A DNA stretch of 64,000 nucleotides from Heterohyrax brucei (GCA_028571685.1 CM053156.1:81595049-81659048), one strand, 5' to 3'; shown: positions 1 through 11,620, counted from the first letter of the stretch. The notes: a model not told the origin generated them from the sequence alone. Translations and numbers: made by a program.

Positions 1-635
1 CAAATGGTCCCAACTCTGCAGGAATGGATGATCACCGAGGAACAAAACGACATGGGATAAAGACAACCCAGAACACAGAGAGACCCACCTGAGTGCTACA
101 TTGACTCAGGACCGGAAGAACCAGATGATGTCCGGCCACCACCAGTGATAGCCACGATGGAGCTCACAAAATTGAGTCTCACTGGCAACACAAGTATAAA
201 TAGAGGTGCACCCTGAGATCTCCACTAAAAGACCTCAACTGATGGGCCAGCGGCTTCAGGATTCCCTTGGGAGCATGGCCCCTGGCCCTGATGCTGCCCT
301 TGCCCGTAAATCATAATGAAGGTTCACAGATAGGAATGGATTGGACTTGACAATGCAGAGTGACTGTATATTGGGTGCATTTTATGGTTTTATGCATCTG
401 TAGGATATCATCCTGCTGACCTCTTGCTGGAGGAGGGGGAATGGGTGGAGAGGAGGGGAAAAGAGACTGTTGAGAGGATAAGACATGTACGGAGCAGAGA
501 GGAATAGTGTGCTGTCACCGGGCAGGGAGAGCAGTCGAAGCTGCATATAGGTGGGCATGCAAATTTATATGGGAACATACATTTTCACTCAGTCACAATT
601 AATTAATTAAAATAATAATAATAATCCTAAAGAAA
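1..635 (+). mobile_element. L1-type LINE 3' end, elephant lineage
   Basis: Untranslated LINE 3' end starting before the window. It has a 'ccagatgatgtccggccacc' block near 130, a 'tgctgtcaccggg' block near 510, 'gtgggcatgcaaa' near 551, and an A/T-rich tail with (aat)n at 598-635. The same ordered blocks recur at 33.8 and 61.2 kb and reversed at 20.5 and 23.6 kb, which defines one family inside the window. L1 membership is my recollection of elephant L1 3' UTRs. Confidence 0.6.
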
Positions 636-1384
636 GCATGAGTACAGCATAGGCTTCATTAATTATATCATTGTGCTTAATTACTAGATTACAATATCTA
701 TTTTTGACCAACCAAGAGCATTATAGCGTGAGTAATAAATAAAATAAATATGCAAAAGGCAGAACTTTAACCTAACACCGTGGCCACTCCCCAAGCAGAG
801 CCTGTCCCTGCCAGCTGCTGATGGAGCACTGCCCGTTACTCGTGGTGGGAGCAGCGAGAGGTCATGCATAATGGAAGAGAGTCCCCGCTAACAGCAGCCT
901 CATGCACGATAATTTAAACTTGTTTGTATGGAAATAAAGGACGAATCTTTGAAGTGAGCCTTAATGGGATTCTGCTTGATCTTCAGTGTATCCTGGGAGA
1001 GAGAGTTCCAATTTTTCCTCCAGCATCCGGCTGATGGTAGTGGCGGATGGGGAGGAAAGGGCTGGCTTAAATTATGAATGGCCATTCTTGTCTTCATGAG
1101 AACAGGTCAGGAGCGGGGCGCTCACCCGTGGATGTGGGGGAGATGGAGAGCCCCTCCTTCAAGGTAACCCCCGCTTCTCCAGAGATGGCTTACAGGATGA
1201 TTTGGTAGGCCAGGACTTCAGAAAGCGTACATCACATGAAGGGCAGAGGTACAGACCTTCCAAAGTCAAAGTAAGCTAGGGGTCCCGGAAGACGGTGTGG
1301 GGGTGTCTCAGTGTCAATTGTCACATCCTGCATGTGTATCGAGGGGTATCAGTACCATGCCATCCTGTGCTGGAGGATACCTGC
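636..1384. other. Unassigned non-repeat stretch
   Basis: No repeat family, exon or RNA gene recognised. The start is AT-rich (636-780) and the rest is mixed composition. Short minus-strand frames (61 and 65 codons) show no protein features. Confidence 0.4.
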
Positions 1385-1855
1385 ATTGTGGACTAGTGTC
1401 CTCTCAAAGTCATGTCCATCTGAAACCTCAGAATGTGACCATGTTTAGAAACAGAGACTTTTCTCACAAAGAATAGCTGGCCGTTCATAAGTTAAACTGG
1501 CTGTTTCTTTCCTACACGCCAGAAACATGAGCCTGAGGCTGAAGGAAAAATTGAGCTCCTTCTCCCAGATGTAGGATCCAGACAAGATCATTTTGGACTG
1601 GGGAGGACCCTAAATCCAATAAGACCAACAGCCTTATTAGAAGTAGAGCCGGACACTCAGAGAGACTAAAGAGAGCATGGGGACAGGAGTGATGTGGCCA
1701 CAAGCCAAAGACTACCAGGACTGCCAGAAGCAAGAGGCAGGGAAGGGCTGCCCCCCGGGCTCCTGGCCTTGAGAGAGCACAGTTGGGTTGTTTTAAGCCC
1801 CCACGTTTGTGGCTATCTTTAATGACAGCCCTGGAAAAAAATACACCTGGTAAAC
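1385..1855 (+). mobile_element. MaLR (MLT1-like) solo LTR, diverged
   Basis: Order of MLT1-like blocks: 'cctcagaatgtgaccatgtt' near 1430, 'gaccctaaatccaat' near 1606, an 'agccttattagaag' block near 1630, and 'ggccacaagccaaag' near 1696. The middle (about 1460-1560) departs from the family and may be an insertion or heavy decay. A 138-codon minus frame across it is a chance frame. Confidence 0.5.
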
Positions 1856-2384
1856 ATCCGCCCTTGTCCAAGGCTGGCCGCTGGTGAGGTGTCGTGTGTG
1901 GTCTGCTTTCTCTTCTGCCAGGGGGCAACTGGAAAGCAGCTGTGGGTTCTGGCTGGCAGGTGAAGGACGTATGGGTATTGAGTTTTTGAGGTTCCTGATT
2001 TTAGGAAAAACTCACTTTCTTAAATCCATGCATTTCCTAAATCAGTGATTTTGGAAAATGCTTGATTGGGGCCATGTGTAACTATCAGCCTCCCGATGAG
2101 AAAACACTGTAGAGTGCTGGGCACAGTCCTGGTGGCACACTGTGCAGCACCTGATACGTAGTCGATACCACCTTCTTTTCCTTTATCATGGGTCAAGGAC
2201 TTTTTCCAATCTGCATCTCTTCAGGCCCAGCTAGTTGCAATAGGTCTGAGGATAAGCATGCGTTGAGTTCCATCTGCACAATTGTGGCTGCCAGTCTCTG
2301 TGGCTAACGTGTACTGAAACTCTCTCTGACCCAGGCTCTCAGTGCAGTGCTGTCCTGATGCTACCTCCTATAATCTTCACTACT
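1856..2384. other. Unassigned stretch
   Basis: No feature recognised on either strand. Confidence 0.35.
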
Positions 2385-2540
2385 GCTCTACACAAAATGA
2401 TTTTATTTTTTTTCCCATTTTACAGGTGAGAACACTGAGGTTCAGCAAGATGACCCTGTTTTCCCAGAGTCACAAAGTTACTAAGGAGTGAGAATAGGGA
2501 TTTGAACCCAGTGCCTGTTCCATTGCTGTGTCCTCCTATT
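2385..2540 (-). mobile_element. MIR SINE fragment
   Basis: Minus-strand MIR core: 'cccattttacaggtgagaac' near 2416, then 'agtcacaaagttac' and 'gggatttgaaccca' up to 2515, the reverse of the MIR tRNA-like head and core. Confidence 0.75.
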
Positions 2541-2828
2541 TAATCATACACTGTGCTGTCTCTCTCTAGTTTGTTGCCCTAGAGAAGTCTTTGTAGCTTT
2601 ATTGGTACTCTCAGCTGGGTACTGCAAAGGGGGGATCCCCATGTATAGTAAGGGGTTTGTCTTGATCCCACTCAGATACACAGATGTAAGATGTAACCTG
2701 AAACTCTGAGAACTCCAACATAGAGCAAAACTGAGGAGGAGCTGCTCTTCGGCCTCCGTCACCCAACTCAGCTGCTGCTCCTCTCAGACTCAAAAATTTG
2801 GTCCCTAGCCTGTTTTGCATTGGTTTTT

Positions 2829-3310
2829 AAAAAAACTAATATTTTATTGTGTTTTGGGTGAACATTTAAAAAGAAATTAGGTTTTCATTTGACAGTTTCT
2901 GCACAAACCGTTCAGTGAGATAAGTTCCATTTTTCACAAATGCCGACACTCTTTAGTTGCATTCTGATTGTTGTGTTTCCTTTGCTTTAGTTTCCCATCC
3001 TCTTATTTCCTTCTCATCTGTGCTTTAAGGTGACTGTTGACCTTTTGATCTCAAATAGATGCTTTTTTTAATGGAGCACCATACACAGGTAAATATCCTT
3101 TATTTTGTGTGTCAATCAGTTATTTCAACCAAAAGTCACCTCTAGGGAGAGTTTCTGTTCCATGTTTAATAGTCTCAGGGAGTCCTTGGGTCTTGATGGT
3201 CCGGTAAATCTCAACCTTTTAAAGAATTCGGGTTCTGTTCTGCACTTTTCTCCCATTCTATCAGGACATATCTATTGTAGATCTGATCCGAATGGTCAGA
3301 AGCGGGAGCC
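2829..3310 (-). mobile_element. LINE (L1-type) 3' UTR fragment, reversed
   Basis: Begins with the reversed A-tail region ('attttattgtgttttgggtg') and runs through a pyrimidine-rich UTR to 'tctgatccgaatggtcagaa' near 3300. Arrangement matches the reversed LINE ends at 9.4, 24.1 and 27.9 kb. The 98-codon plus frame at 3105-3401 lies in this UTR and is not a gene. Confidence 0.5.
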
Positions 3311-3317
3311 AGGCGCC

Positions 3318-3505
3318 TATCATGTGCTTGTCATGCACCCTTGTCATGCACCAGGCACTGTGCTTGGAGCGTTTCATGTACTCAGTCATCTAGTTGTCTA
3401 AACTCTTATTCCAGATTTATGAGCAAAGCTGCCAAGACTCTTCCAAGGTGAGAAATGAGCCCAAGAACACCCAGCTGGTGGAGGGGCTCCCGGGATCATC
3501 TGTGC
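3318..3505 (-). mobile_element. MIR SINE fragment
   Basis: Minus-strand MIR: 'caccaggcactgtgcttgg' near 3350, then 'cccaagaacacccagctggt' near 3460. A short local duplication of 'cttgtcatgcaccc' sits at 3328-3355. Confidence 0.6.
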
Positions 3506-3509
3506 ACTG

Positions 3510-3900
3510 AGTAGGTACTTAACTTGGTGCACCTGGCACCATTCTTGGTTTCAGATGCAGCAGTGAACAAGACAGAGCAGGTACTTGCCTTCAGGAAGCC
3601 TGTGTCCCGGTGGGGACAGACTGGCTGTGAACAAGCACATGTATGAGATCACTTTTTATGAAGAAAATCAAAACAGAAGAAGGAACTTGGGAGTGAAGAC
3701 ATGCTAGGGCATCCTGGTTGAGAGGGCGTGGTCGGGGAGGGTTGTCTGAAGGGGAGGCATTGAACAGAGACTCATGAACAGTCAAAAGTGGGGTCAACAC
3801 ATTCAGACAATAGATTATCAGATGCAATGGTCCTGGGGGGGCAGGAACAAGGTATTGGGGCAATAGTAATACCTTTCTGCTGGAGGGAGGTGGAGTGAAG
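3510..3900 (-). mobile_element. L2 LINE 3' end
   Basis: Reverse of the L2 3' UTR: 'gagtaggtacttaacttggt' then 'cagtgaacaagacagagcag' near 3561 and 'gaggcattgaacagagactc' near 3752. Confidence 0.65.
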
Positions 3901-4099
3901 GAAGTGATGGAGTCTGAGGGCGATGTGCACACAACCTTGTGAATCTCAGTCTGGCTTGTTTTCCTACCCTCTTGCCTGCCTTTTATCTCCCAAGGCTGCC
4001 TTGCAAGACACCAGCTCCTATTCTGTCATCTGCTTCACCTGAGAGTCTTCCTCTCTGCCAGTTCCTTAAGTCTCTCTTTCCTTGTCTTTACATTATTAA

Positions 4100-4275
4100 C
4101 CAATTTCCATCCAGTCTGTCCTGACTCATCACGAGCTCGTATGTGTCCGAGCAGAGCTGTGCTCCATAGAGTTTCCAGTGACTGATTTTTCAGAAGAGGA
4201 TCACCAGGGCTTTCCTTCTTAGCACCTGAACTGCCAACCTTTCAGTTAACAGAGAAGCACATTGACCGTTCAAAT
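4100..4275 (-). mobile_element. AfroSINE, long form
   Basis: Reference description for the family. Plus-sense order is a tRNA-like head (A box 'tggtgcagtggttaag', B box 'ggttcgaatcc' type), a body with 'ggcagttctactctgtccta', then a tail 'gagtcggaatcgactcgacg' and a T-rich end. The short form joins the head straight to 'ccttggaaaccctatgg'. The long form inserts about 40 bp ('gaaagatgtggcagtctgct' type). This copy is long-form and clearly diverged. Confidence 0.7.
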
Positions 4276-4532
4276 CATAGTCAAATGTATAGGCTGGGGA
4301 ATTCCTCACCATTTTAAATAATTAGAATTCAGCTGGGATCAATGTCCACCAAAAGACAGAGAACTCAGAGAAGTATCTATGTGTGGTCCATCTTTATCCT
4401 CCATGTTCAGACATGGCGCTACTGCCAGGTGACCAGCCCACACGTGTAAGTGGTAGAGCATCGGCGAGGCTGCTCACACAGGAACTTTTATGTCCAAGAG
4501 CTATAGACTCAAGTGACACATGTCATGCATGT

Positions 4533-4725
4533 CCTCGGGTGCTATCGAGTTGATTCCATCTCATAGCAACCCTGGGTAACAGAACTCCACCATAGAGTTT
4601 TCTTGGCTCTGGTCTTCACAAAAGCAGATTGCCAGGTCTTTCTCCGGGAAAAGCCAGGTAAAACAGAGTCACCAACATGTAGGTGTGCAGCCAAGTGATT
4701 AAACTTTGCATCATCGGGGCTCCTG
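4533..4725 (-). mobile_element. AfroSINE, long form
   Basis: Tail 'tgctatcgagttgattccat' at 4540, long-form block 'agcagattgccaggtctttc' near 4623, head end 'atcatcggggctcc' at 4711. A small insertion sits near 4650-4675. Confidence 0.85.
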
Positions 4726-4892
4726 GGGGGACATTCTACTCCCATCTGAAAGAGTAAACTCGGTCAAGTTTAGCTACTTTTTCCTGCTGAAGCAGTAACA
4801 TTCTTTTGATTACTAACCATGGCCATGAGCAACAAAATTATCATTACATAAAAAAAGGAGGCCACGGGGACGAGTCTTTGAGGAAAGAGTAG

Positions 4893-4917
4893 TTTTTTTT
4901 TTTTTTTTTTTTTTTTT
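4893..4917. repeat. Poly-T run (25 T)
   Basis: Uninterrupted homopolymer. No attached retrocopy body was recognised on either side. Confidence 0.95.
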
Positions 4918-4929
4918 GCTAAGCTAAAA

Positions 4930-5760
4930 TGTTACGCATTCCTTTTCATCATTGTGCTAAAATGCTAACTAGAGAACTGGTTTTCTAGAGCATAACCTGG
5001 TCTTTGAGCTTTGAAAAAAGTGCATTTCCAGTTTAATCTGGCCTTGGCTTCGTGTCTGTTCAATTACAAGTTTCATCTAGCCACCTCCAACATTTTAAGA
5101 CTGACATTTTTTTTCTTTTGTAAGAACAGGATTGGAATTTCATTGTACGGAATGTAAACCGGAAAACGCACGTTGCAAAATAAAACTTAAAATGCGTTTA
5201 TGGAATTTTCATTATAAGGTTGCCTGTAATGGAATTGACCTCATATTCACCTAAGATTTCTCTGGCTCAGAGTTCAGATTTCATGCCAATTAACATGTTA
5301 ATGACATATATCATTTAAAGAGCCCATCATACACTTTATCGCTTCGTGTTACATCTATTTCCTTGTAATTAAATCAGAATTACAGGCTGTAATTACTTTT
5401 CTTTTCCTGAATACCCATTTCTTTTCAGACATTTAAATTCAAGTGGAAGTACTAAAAAGACACTTGAAAGTAACAACCTAATAAAAATATTATCAATGAA
5501 TGAAAGCACTGCGTTTCTCTTATGACCTGGTTTCCTTTTGACAAATTTCTTCCTCCCCACATGCTTTGTGTAACATGTAATGATTGGTGGTCGTACCCAG
5601 CCAAATGCTTCATGAACTCTTGAAAATCCTCAGGGCCCCAGTCTCCATTAGTGTGAGATGTTCTCACACATAAATATAATTAAATACAGTTATTAGAGGG
5701 AAAGGATCAGATAAGGTTTATTAAGGAAATAGTCTATAATTACCCAAGTCCGAGACTTCT
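4930..5760. promoter_or_regulatory. Candidate conserved non-coding island 1
   Basis: About 830 bp with no recognised repeat although the flanks are full of SINEs. AT-rich, with TAATTA-type homeodomain cores clustered at 5362-5396 and 'ccaattaacatgttaatgac' near 5286. Open frames are short and unconvincing. Regulatory function is inference from composition and repeat exclusion only. Confidence 0.35.
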
Positions 5761-6107
5761 CTTTACATGTTAATTTAACCATGGGTTGGCATCTAAGATT
5801 GTTCCACCTTCAGGAGAGCTGTTGGCTTGGAGTTCATTTTGGAAAGCAGATAGCTGGGTACGTAGCAGGATGAAAAAGACACCACCCCATTCAGTAAAAG
5901 ACGTAACAGTGAGTATTCTTCAAGCTGTGAACCCAGAAGTGATTATCAGACTACTTCCCAAATCCTCGCAGACATTGTATTTAAAACTCCAAGATGAATC
6001 AGACTTCATTTTTGATGCTCGTTGCAACTGCTAGTAATTTCTAAGAACATGCAATTAGCCTGCGCAGGAGGTGGACAGAGCCAGCAGGGACTGACATGTA
6101 TTATTTG

Positions 6108-6450
6108 AAGAACTGTGATTGCTGTAGCTAACACCATTGAGTCAGCCGCCGACTCATGGCAACCTTGTGCACAACGAAACATCCAGTCCTTCGCTGTCTC
6201 CGTGACGGGTTGCAGATTAGAAGATAGTCTTCCACAGGGTTTTCATCTGCTGATTTTTCAACAGTCGATCACCAGCCCTCTCTCCCTAGTCCATCTCCAC
6301 TGAACCCCATTCAACAGCATAGCAACATGCAAACTTCCAATGACAGATAAGTCAGCGTTGTGCCTAGGGTAAGTGGGCCAAGAATCAAACCTGGGTCTCT
6401 CTTGCGGAAGGCAAGAATTTGACCACTGAACCACTCCTTTCCCTACTTGA
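6108..6450 (-). mobile_element. tRNA-Gly-headed, RTE-tailed SINE, full length
   Basis: Read on the minus strand. A tRNA-Gly-like head ('ggtcaaattcttgccttccg' with B box 'ggtttgattct') lies at about 6375-6447. An RTE 5'-like body ('catgttgctatgctgttgaa') sits near 6325. It ends in an RTE 3' end ('ggttgccatgagtcggcggc') near 6150. About 340 bp; the most complete of three copies in the window. Confidence 0.75.
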
Positions 6451-6487
6451 GCAACTAGGCACTGGGAGATGGTGAAGAGAATCTCTT

Positions 6488-7340
6488 TTGTTTTCAAAAA
6501 GTTCTACAGCTGTAGGTGAATGTGATCATTCATTTGGCAAATATGTAGTGACTGCCTATAATGTAGTTGGTCCTATTCTGGGTCTTGGCCATGAATATGA
6601 TGGTCAAGGTTACTGCTGCCCAGAAACCAACATTCTAGGGAAAGAGAACAGATCACAAACAAGGAAACAACAGACGGAACAGAAGGGTGATGGCTAGTGA
6701 TGGGAATCAGGAAGAAAAGACAGCAGGACAAGGTTTCAGTAGCAGAGTGGGGGTGACAACAGGGAAGTCATCTCTGAGGTGTCTGCTTTGAGCTCAGACC
6801 CAAGTGAGGAGGCTACCAAAGGAGGTATAGGGGGCATAGAACCAACAAGCGTCAAGGTCCTAAGGGAGAAGGCGTAGAGGTCTGCGAAGAACAAAGAAGA
6901 GGCGATTTTTGGAGGAATAAAGTACTCAAGGTCACACAGACAGTGGCACAAAGATGGAATCTTCCTGGTGCAGTCTTTGAGATATCAAGGAAGCCTGGTG
7001 GTGCAGTGGTTAAGAGCTATGGCTGCTAACCAAAAGGCTTGCAGTTCAAATCCACCAGCTGTTCCTTAGAAGCCCTGTGGGGCAGTTCTACTCTGTTCTA
7101 CAGGGTCACTATCAGTTGGAATCAACTCATTGGCAATAGATTTGGTTTTGATTTGGGGCTATAAAAGGAATTACAGATTTTAAGAGTGACAGAAAACAGA
7201 GGGTTTGAAGTCAGGAAGCGACATCACCCAAATTATATTTTGAAAAGTGTACATTACGTGGTACAGAGCCTTGATTCGGGGAGGGTGAGGAGGTGACAGC
7301 AGACCGGCCAGTCAGGAAGCTGTGGACGCCATGTGGATGA
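6488..7340 (-). mobile_element. L2 LINE 3' part, split by an AfroSINE
   Basis: Reversed L2 blocks: 'gcaaatatgtagtgactgcc' near 6537, 'aagggtgatggctagtgatg' near 6683, and after the AfroSINE at 6988-7157, 'gtcaggaagcgacatcaccc' near 7211 and 'gaccggccagtcaggaagct' near 7302. This is the oldest layer here. Confidence 0.65.
6988..7157 (+). mobile_element. AfroSINE, short form, intact
   Basis: Complete head 'gcctggtggtgcagtggtta' at 6993, body 'gggcagttctactctgttct' at 7080 and tail 'ttggaatcaactcattggca' at 7116. Inserted into L2. Confidence 0.92.
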
Positions 7341-7544
7341 GCAATGGCACTGGGTTACACTAAGCAGCTGGCATACAAAAATATACGCCACATTAGGGCA
7401 GTTGGACAAGCAGGGCCACCATGCAGGCTGTGGCAGCTTGTAGAAACTGCTGCATCCTCCTGAGGTGGACTAACATCTTGTGGCCAAGTTTCAGTAAAAT
7501 TTGATTGGTAAGTGGTGGAATATTATTTTTCTCTGAATTTTGTT

Positions 7545-7648
7545 TTAACCATTTGAAAGCATAAAAGCAATGCTTAGCTTGAAGACTTTAAAAAAAAACA
7601 GGTGAGAATCCAAACTTGGCCATGGGCCATAGTTTGCCAACCCCTGGT
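7545..7648 (+). mobile_element. hAT-type DNA element, right end
   Basis: Ends in 'gggccatagtttgccaaccc', the conserved terminus of a widespread non-autonomous mammalian hAT family. Upstream 'aaccatttgaaagcataaaa' also matches. The same family lies at 20336-21580 and 44495-44685. Confidence 0.65.
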
Positions 7649-8530
7649 TGTTGGGAACATTGACAAATATCAGACTGTCCCAGTTCTTAAGTCAACCACA
7701 GCATTACAGGGTCCCAGCCTCATCCCAGGCCAATGCAGAGCTGGTGTCCCTCTGCCTCCAGAGGACCTCTCTTCCCATAGGACCTTCTTTCAGTTCTCCA
7801 AGCCTGGGGTCCAAGCTCTCCTTCACCCTGAAGTCCACTGCATTCAGCCCAGAGTCCAGCCCCCAGCAGGTGCTCACATCACACTAGTGTAAAGAAGAAA
7901 TCAAAGAATTTCTCACACTCAGAGCATCTTTTGTTTGGTACCCAAGCCAGTCTTAAATACCCTTCATGTTCATGATAAGATAAAATTACTACTTACTAGT
8001 AAAATGAATAATTTACCGCTTCTCAGAGCCTAGTGGAGTGTGCAACTAAGAAGAAGAAAGGAAACTGTGGTTCTGAGTGATACATTCAAAGGACCTTCTG
8101 AAATCCAAGAACTATTGCTTCCACTCTGCCATATGTCCATCGATTTCCCAGTGGGCTGAGGCCGTTTCCCGCCAGTCTGGGGAGATGGGAGCCAACTGTG
8201 AACCTCCTAGCCCATCTTCCACACTTTACAGCTAGGAGCTGGCTTTGTTTAAAGCTGGACCTGTCATTCCCATCAATACTGAGAGAGGCCACTTTGATCC
8301 AAATAGAATCTGACGGCACGATACAGCCCAAAGTTAAGCTGCTTTCAAACACCTCTTCCCCTGCGCACGTCATCCGTGCCCACTGATGTCTGTTTCAGCA
8401 CAGAGGTGGGTGCTCTCAGTATGCTGCAGTGGAGAGCCAGTGTTGCATAAACTTTTCTGCTATTGTTTGGTTTCTGACTGACAGCTTGGGCCTGCACCCT
8501 GAGTCTGCCTGCTCATCTCCTGGAGACGCT
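7649..8530. other. Unassigned stretch
   Basis: No repeat family recognised. Two overlapping plus frames (96 and 79 codons, 7602-7892) and an antisense pair at 8086-8386 have no recognisable domain. Confidence 0.35.
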
Positions 8531-9090
8531 CACTGATTTCCTCTCTTCCGATTAGCTTGGGCAATGATTGGGATAATTTAGGGCTTGCACCGCTTGATCG
8601 TCAGCAGCACCGACGACAAATAAAACATTTTAATATGAGCAGTTGCTACGTGTTTACGGTGTCATATTGCCGAGAGTTGAACCAGTGCCAAGAGCTCTCA
8701 CAGAAGGGGTCCGTGGACTCCGGAATGATGACTCTAATGAGGAAATTACAAAAGGCCCAACAAATGGCATTTGTGTTAAATCAATAATGCTCCGTTTGTT
8801 TTTTTTAATTCTAATCTTTCCTTGAAAAAAATATTATCTTTCTCAACAGTTGGCGATTCCCATTCTTGTCTGTTTTCCTCAACATAATTAAGGACATGTT
8901 ATGGCGTCTACTTAAGACATCAACTTTTCCAAGGCTGTCTTGTCCACCGTGTTTTAAACAAAGACTTGTGGTTTGGCATTCTGCCCTTAATTAATCACTG
9001 GAGGCTTTATTGCTGTACAAAAAACAACAACAAAAAAAAGTGTCTTTGTTTAATGATTCATCACCAGCCCAATTTCCGCAAAACTTAATC
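8530..9090. promoter_or_regulatory. Candidate conserved non-coding island 2
   Basis: Repeat-free block with unusual sequence such as 'cgtcagcagcaccgacgaca' (about 8599) beside AT-rich tracts such as 'cttaattaatcac' near 8986. No coding signature. Proposed as regulatory only because it is repeat-poor and compositionally like known islands. Confidence 0.3.
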
Positions 9091-9419
9091 AAATACAGAA
9101 CCCAGTTTCTAATCAGCTCCAATACAAAAAACAAAACAAAACAAAAATATTAATTTAAGCATGGTTTGAAGGATGTAATTTGATGAAAGAAATCTTAATA
9201 TATGACACCCTGTTAATACAGTCTGCTTAGGAATTCTTTCATGGAGATGAGACAGACCCTTTGCTTTGGGGGTTGAGAGCGGAAGTCCATTATTTATTGA
9301 GAAAACAGAGCCTTTGATGGCCCCGTGAATGTCATTTAGCACTTCCTGCCTTGCAGAGCAGGGAACAAAGACTTGAGTTGGGCCATTTAAAAAGCACCTG
9401 AAGAATTCCTACTTTTGCG

Positions 9420-9625
9420 TGTAATGTTTTTAATATTTTATTTATTTTTGTTGGCAATATACACAACCAAATGTATGTCCTGTGCAAACAGTTCAATGAC
9501 ATTGGTGACATACTTAATACTGGGTCACCACCCTCACTGTCCGTACTCATACTGTTTCATCGCCAGTAATTTGGGCTGTCTGCATCTTCAGGTTCTCATC
9601 TGTGTTCTAACTGTTGTGGGTTAAG
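9420..9625 (-). mobile_element. LINE 3' end fragment, reversed
   Basis: 'ttttatttatttttgttggc' then 'aatatacacaaccaaatgta' and 'acagttcaatgacattggtg' match the reversed ends at 24.06 and 27.95 kb. L1 assignment is tentative. Confidence 0.5.
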
Positions 9626-10052
9626 CTCATACAGAGAATTCTCTTTTATAATTTTTAAGCTGCACATTGGAAATGAGATTGTAAGTCACAGAACAGGAGT
9701 GATTTCAGAAAGTGCTGAGCTCACCTCTGCTGACCTTCTGCTTGTGCTGGCCAAGATCTGAGTCCGTCCCTGACTTCACTCTGTCTTCAGTTTCCCTTCT
9801 GTAGGCACACCCCTATGCAAAATACACTTAGGAGTTTCCAATGCCAGGAAAAGCAGAACAAGCCAAGGTATCTGCAGGTTACACTAAACCAGATCATCTA
9901 TTTTGGAAAAGGTCTTTATATGGTAACACAGTTGCTGGAGAAGGAAGATGATCATTTGAATGAACTCAGCTTACAGAATCCATTACGTGGTCAGCAACCC
10001 AAGAGAAAGGTTTGATCTTTCCATTATTATTCTTCCCACATTCTTCCTGGCA
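9626..10052. other. Unassigned stretch
   Basis: No recognised repeat or gene. Confidence 0.35.
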
Positions 10053-10380
10053 CTGGTATTGTTGTTAGGTACTGTCCAGTCGGTTCCTACCCGTAACAAC
10101 CACACGTACAACAGAACAAAGCACTACCCAGTCCTGGGCCATCCTCACAACTGTTGCTATGCTTGAGCCCATTGTTAAAGTCACTGTGTCAACTCGTCTT
10201 GTTGAGGGTCTTCCTCTTCTGGTTGACCTACCATTTTACCAAATGTGATGTCTTTCTCCAGGGACCAATCCCTCCTGGCAGCATGTCCAAAGTATGTGAC
10301 ATGTGGTCTCGCTATCTTTGCCTCTGAGGGGCATGATCTTCAGCAGAGTTTTACTTGTGTGTGTTATTAAAGATATTTGT

Positions 10381-10701
10381 TCAGTAATTTCCACATTCAG
10401 TTGGATCACCTTTTGGAGGAATAGGTATAAATATGGATCTCTTCCAGTCAGCTGGCCAGGTGACTGTCTTCCAAATTTCTTGCCGTAGATTAGTGAGCAC
10501 TTCCAGCACTGCGTCCATTTGTTGAAACATCTCAGTTGATATTCTGTCCATTTCTGGAGCCTTGTTTTTGCCAGTGCCTTCAATGAAGCTTGGACTTCTT
10601 CCTTCAGGACTGTTAGTTCCTGACCATATGTTGCCTGCTGAAATGATTGTCAGCTGGTTATTTTTGAGACAGTGACTCTGTGTAATGGAAGTAATTTCCA
10701 T
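10381..10701 (-). pseudogene. RTE reverse transcriptase N-terminal remnant
   Basis: The frame contains 'EVLTNLRQEIWKTVTWPADW' followed by 'KRSIFIPIPPKGDPTECGNY', the RTE-clade block before the RT catalytic core. It ends where the element is deleted, so no YADD-type catalytic motif remains. The preceding stretch with 'KAPEMDRISTEMFQQM' is the expected upstream block. Confidence 0.88.
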
Positions 10702-11303
10702 CTTCTTCTGATGCTTCTTGCATCGTTTAATGTTTTTCTCTCAGAAACCTTCAGCATTGCAATTTGAGGGTCGAATTTTTTTTTTTCTTCAGTTCTTTCA
10801 GCCTGAGAAATGCAAAACGTGTTTTTACCACTTGGTTTTCTACCTACTGGTCTTTGCACTTGCCATTTTAATGCCTCGTCTTCTCAAGTCACCTTTAAAA
10901 TTTTCTATTCACGTCTTTGGGTCATCATTTCTTTGCTTCACTTTAGCTACTTCCTGTTTAAGAGCAAGTTCGTGAGTCTCTTCTGACATCCATTTTCACG
11001 TTTTCTTTCTTTCTTGTCTTTTTAATGATCTGCTTTGTATATATATGATGTCATTTCACAGCCTATCTGGTCTTCGGTCATAAGTGTCAAATTGAGTCTT
11101 GAGATGATCTCTAAGCTCAGGTGGGATATGCTCAAGGTTGTCATTGCCTCTTGAGGACTTGTTCCAATTTTCTTCAGTTTCAGCTTGAACTTGTACATGA
11201 GCAATCAGTGATCTGTTCCACTGTCAGTCAGCCCCTTGCCTTGTTCTGACTGACGATGCTGAATTTCTCCATTGTCTCTTTCCACAAATGTAGTTGATTT
11301 GTT

Positions 11304-11510
11304 TCAGGTGAATTCTGTCTGTTGAGGTGCACGTGTATAGTGGCCATTTGTGTTGGCTAAAAACAGGTATTTGCAACCAGGAAGCCACAGGTCTTGTAAA
11401 AATTCTATCATGTGATCTCTGCCATCGTTTCTATCACCCAGGCCGTGTTTTTTAACTACCAATCCTTCTGTGTTTCTAACTTTCCCATTCCAATCACCAG
11501 TAATTATCAA
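11304..11510 (-). pseudogene. RTE endonuclease, C-terminal half remnant
   Basis: AP-like endonuclease frame beginning 'MIITGDWNGKV'. The GDWN motif is typical of the metal-binding site of this exonuclease-endonuclease-phosphatase fold. 'NTNGHYTR' further on matches RTE proteins. Separated by frameshifts from the N-terminal half. Confidence 0.85.
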
Positions 11511-11620
11511 CGAATCCGATTACTTGTTTGATCAACTTCAGACTGTAGAAGTTAGTAAAAATCTTTAATTTATTCATGTTTGGCCTTAGTGGTTGGTGCA
11601 TAAATTTGAATAATGGTTGT

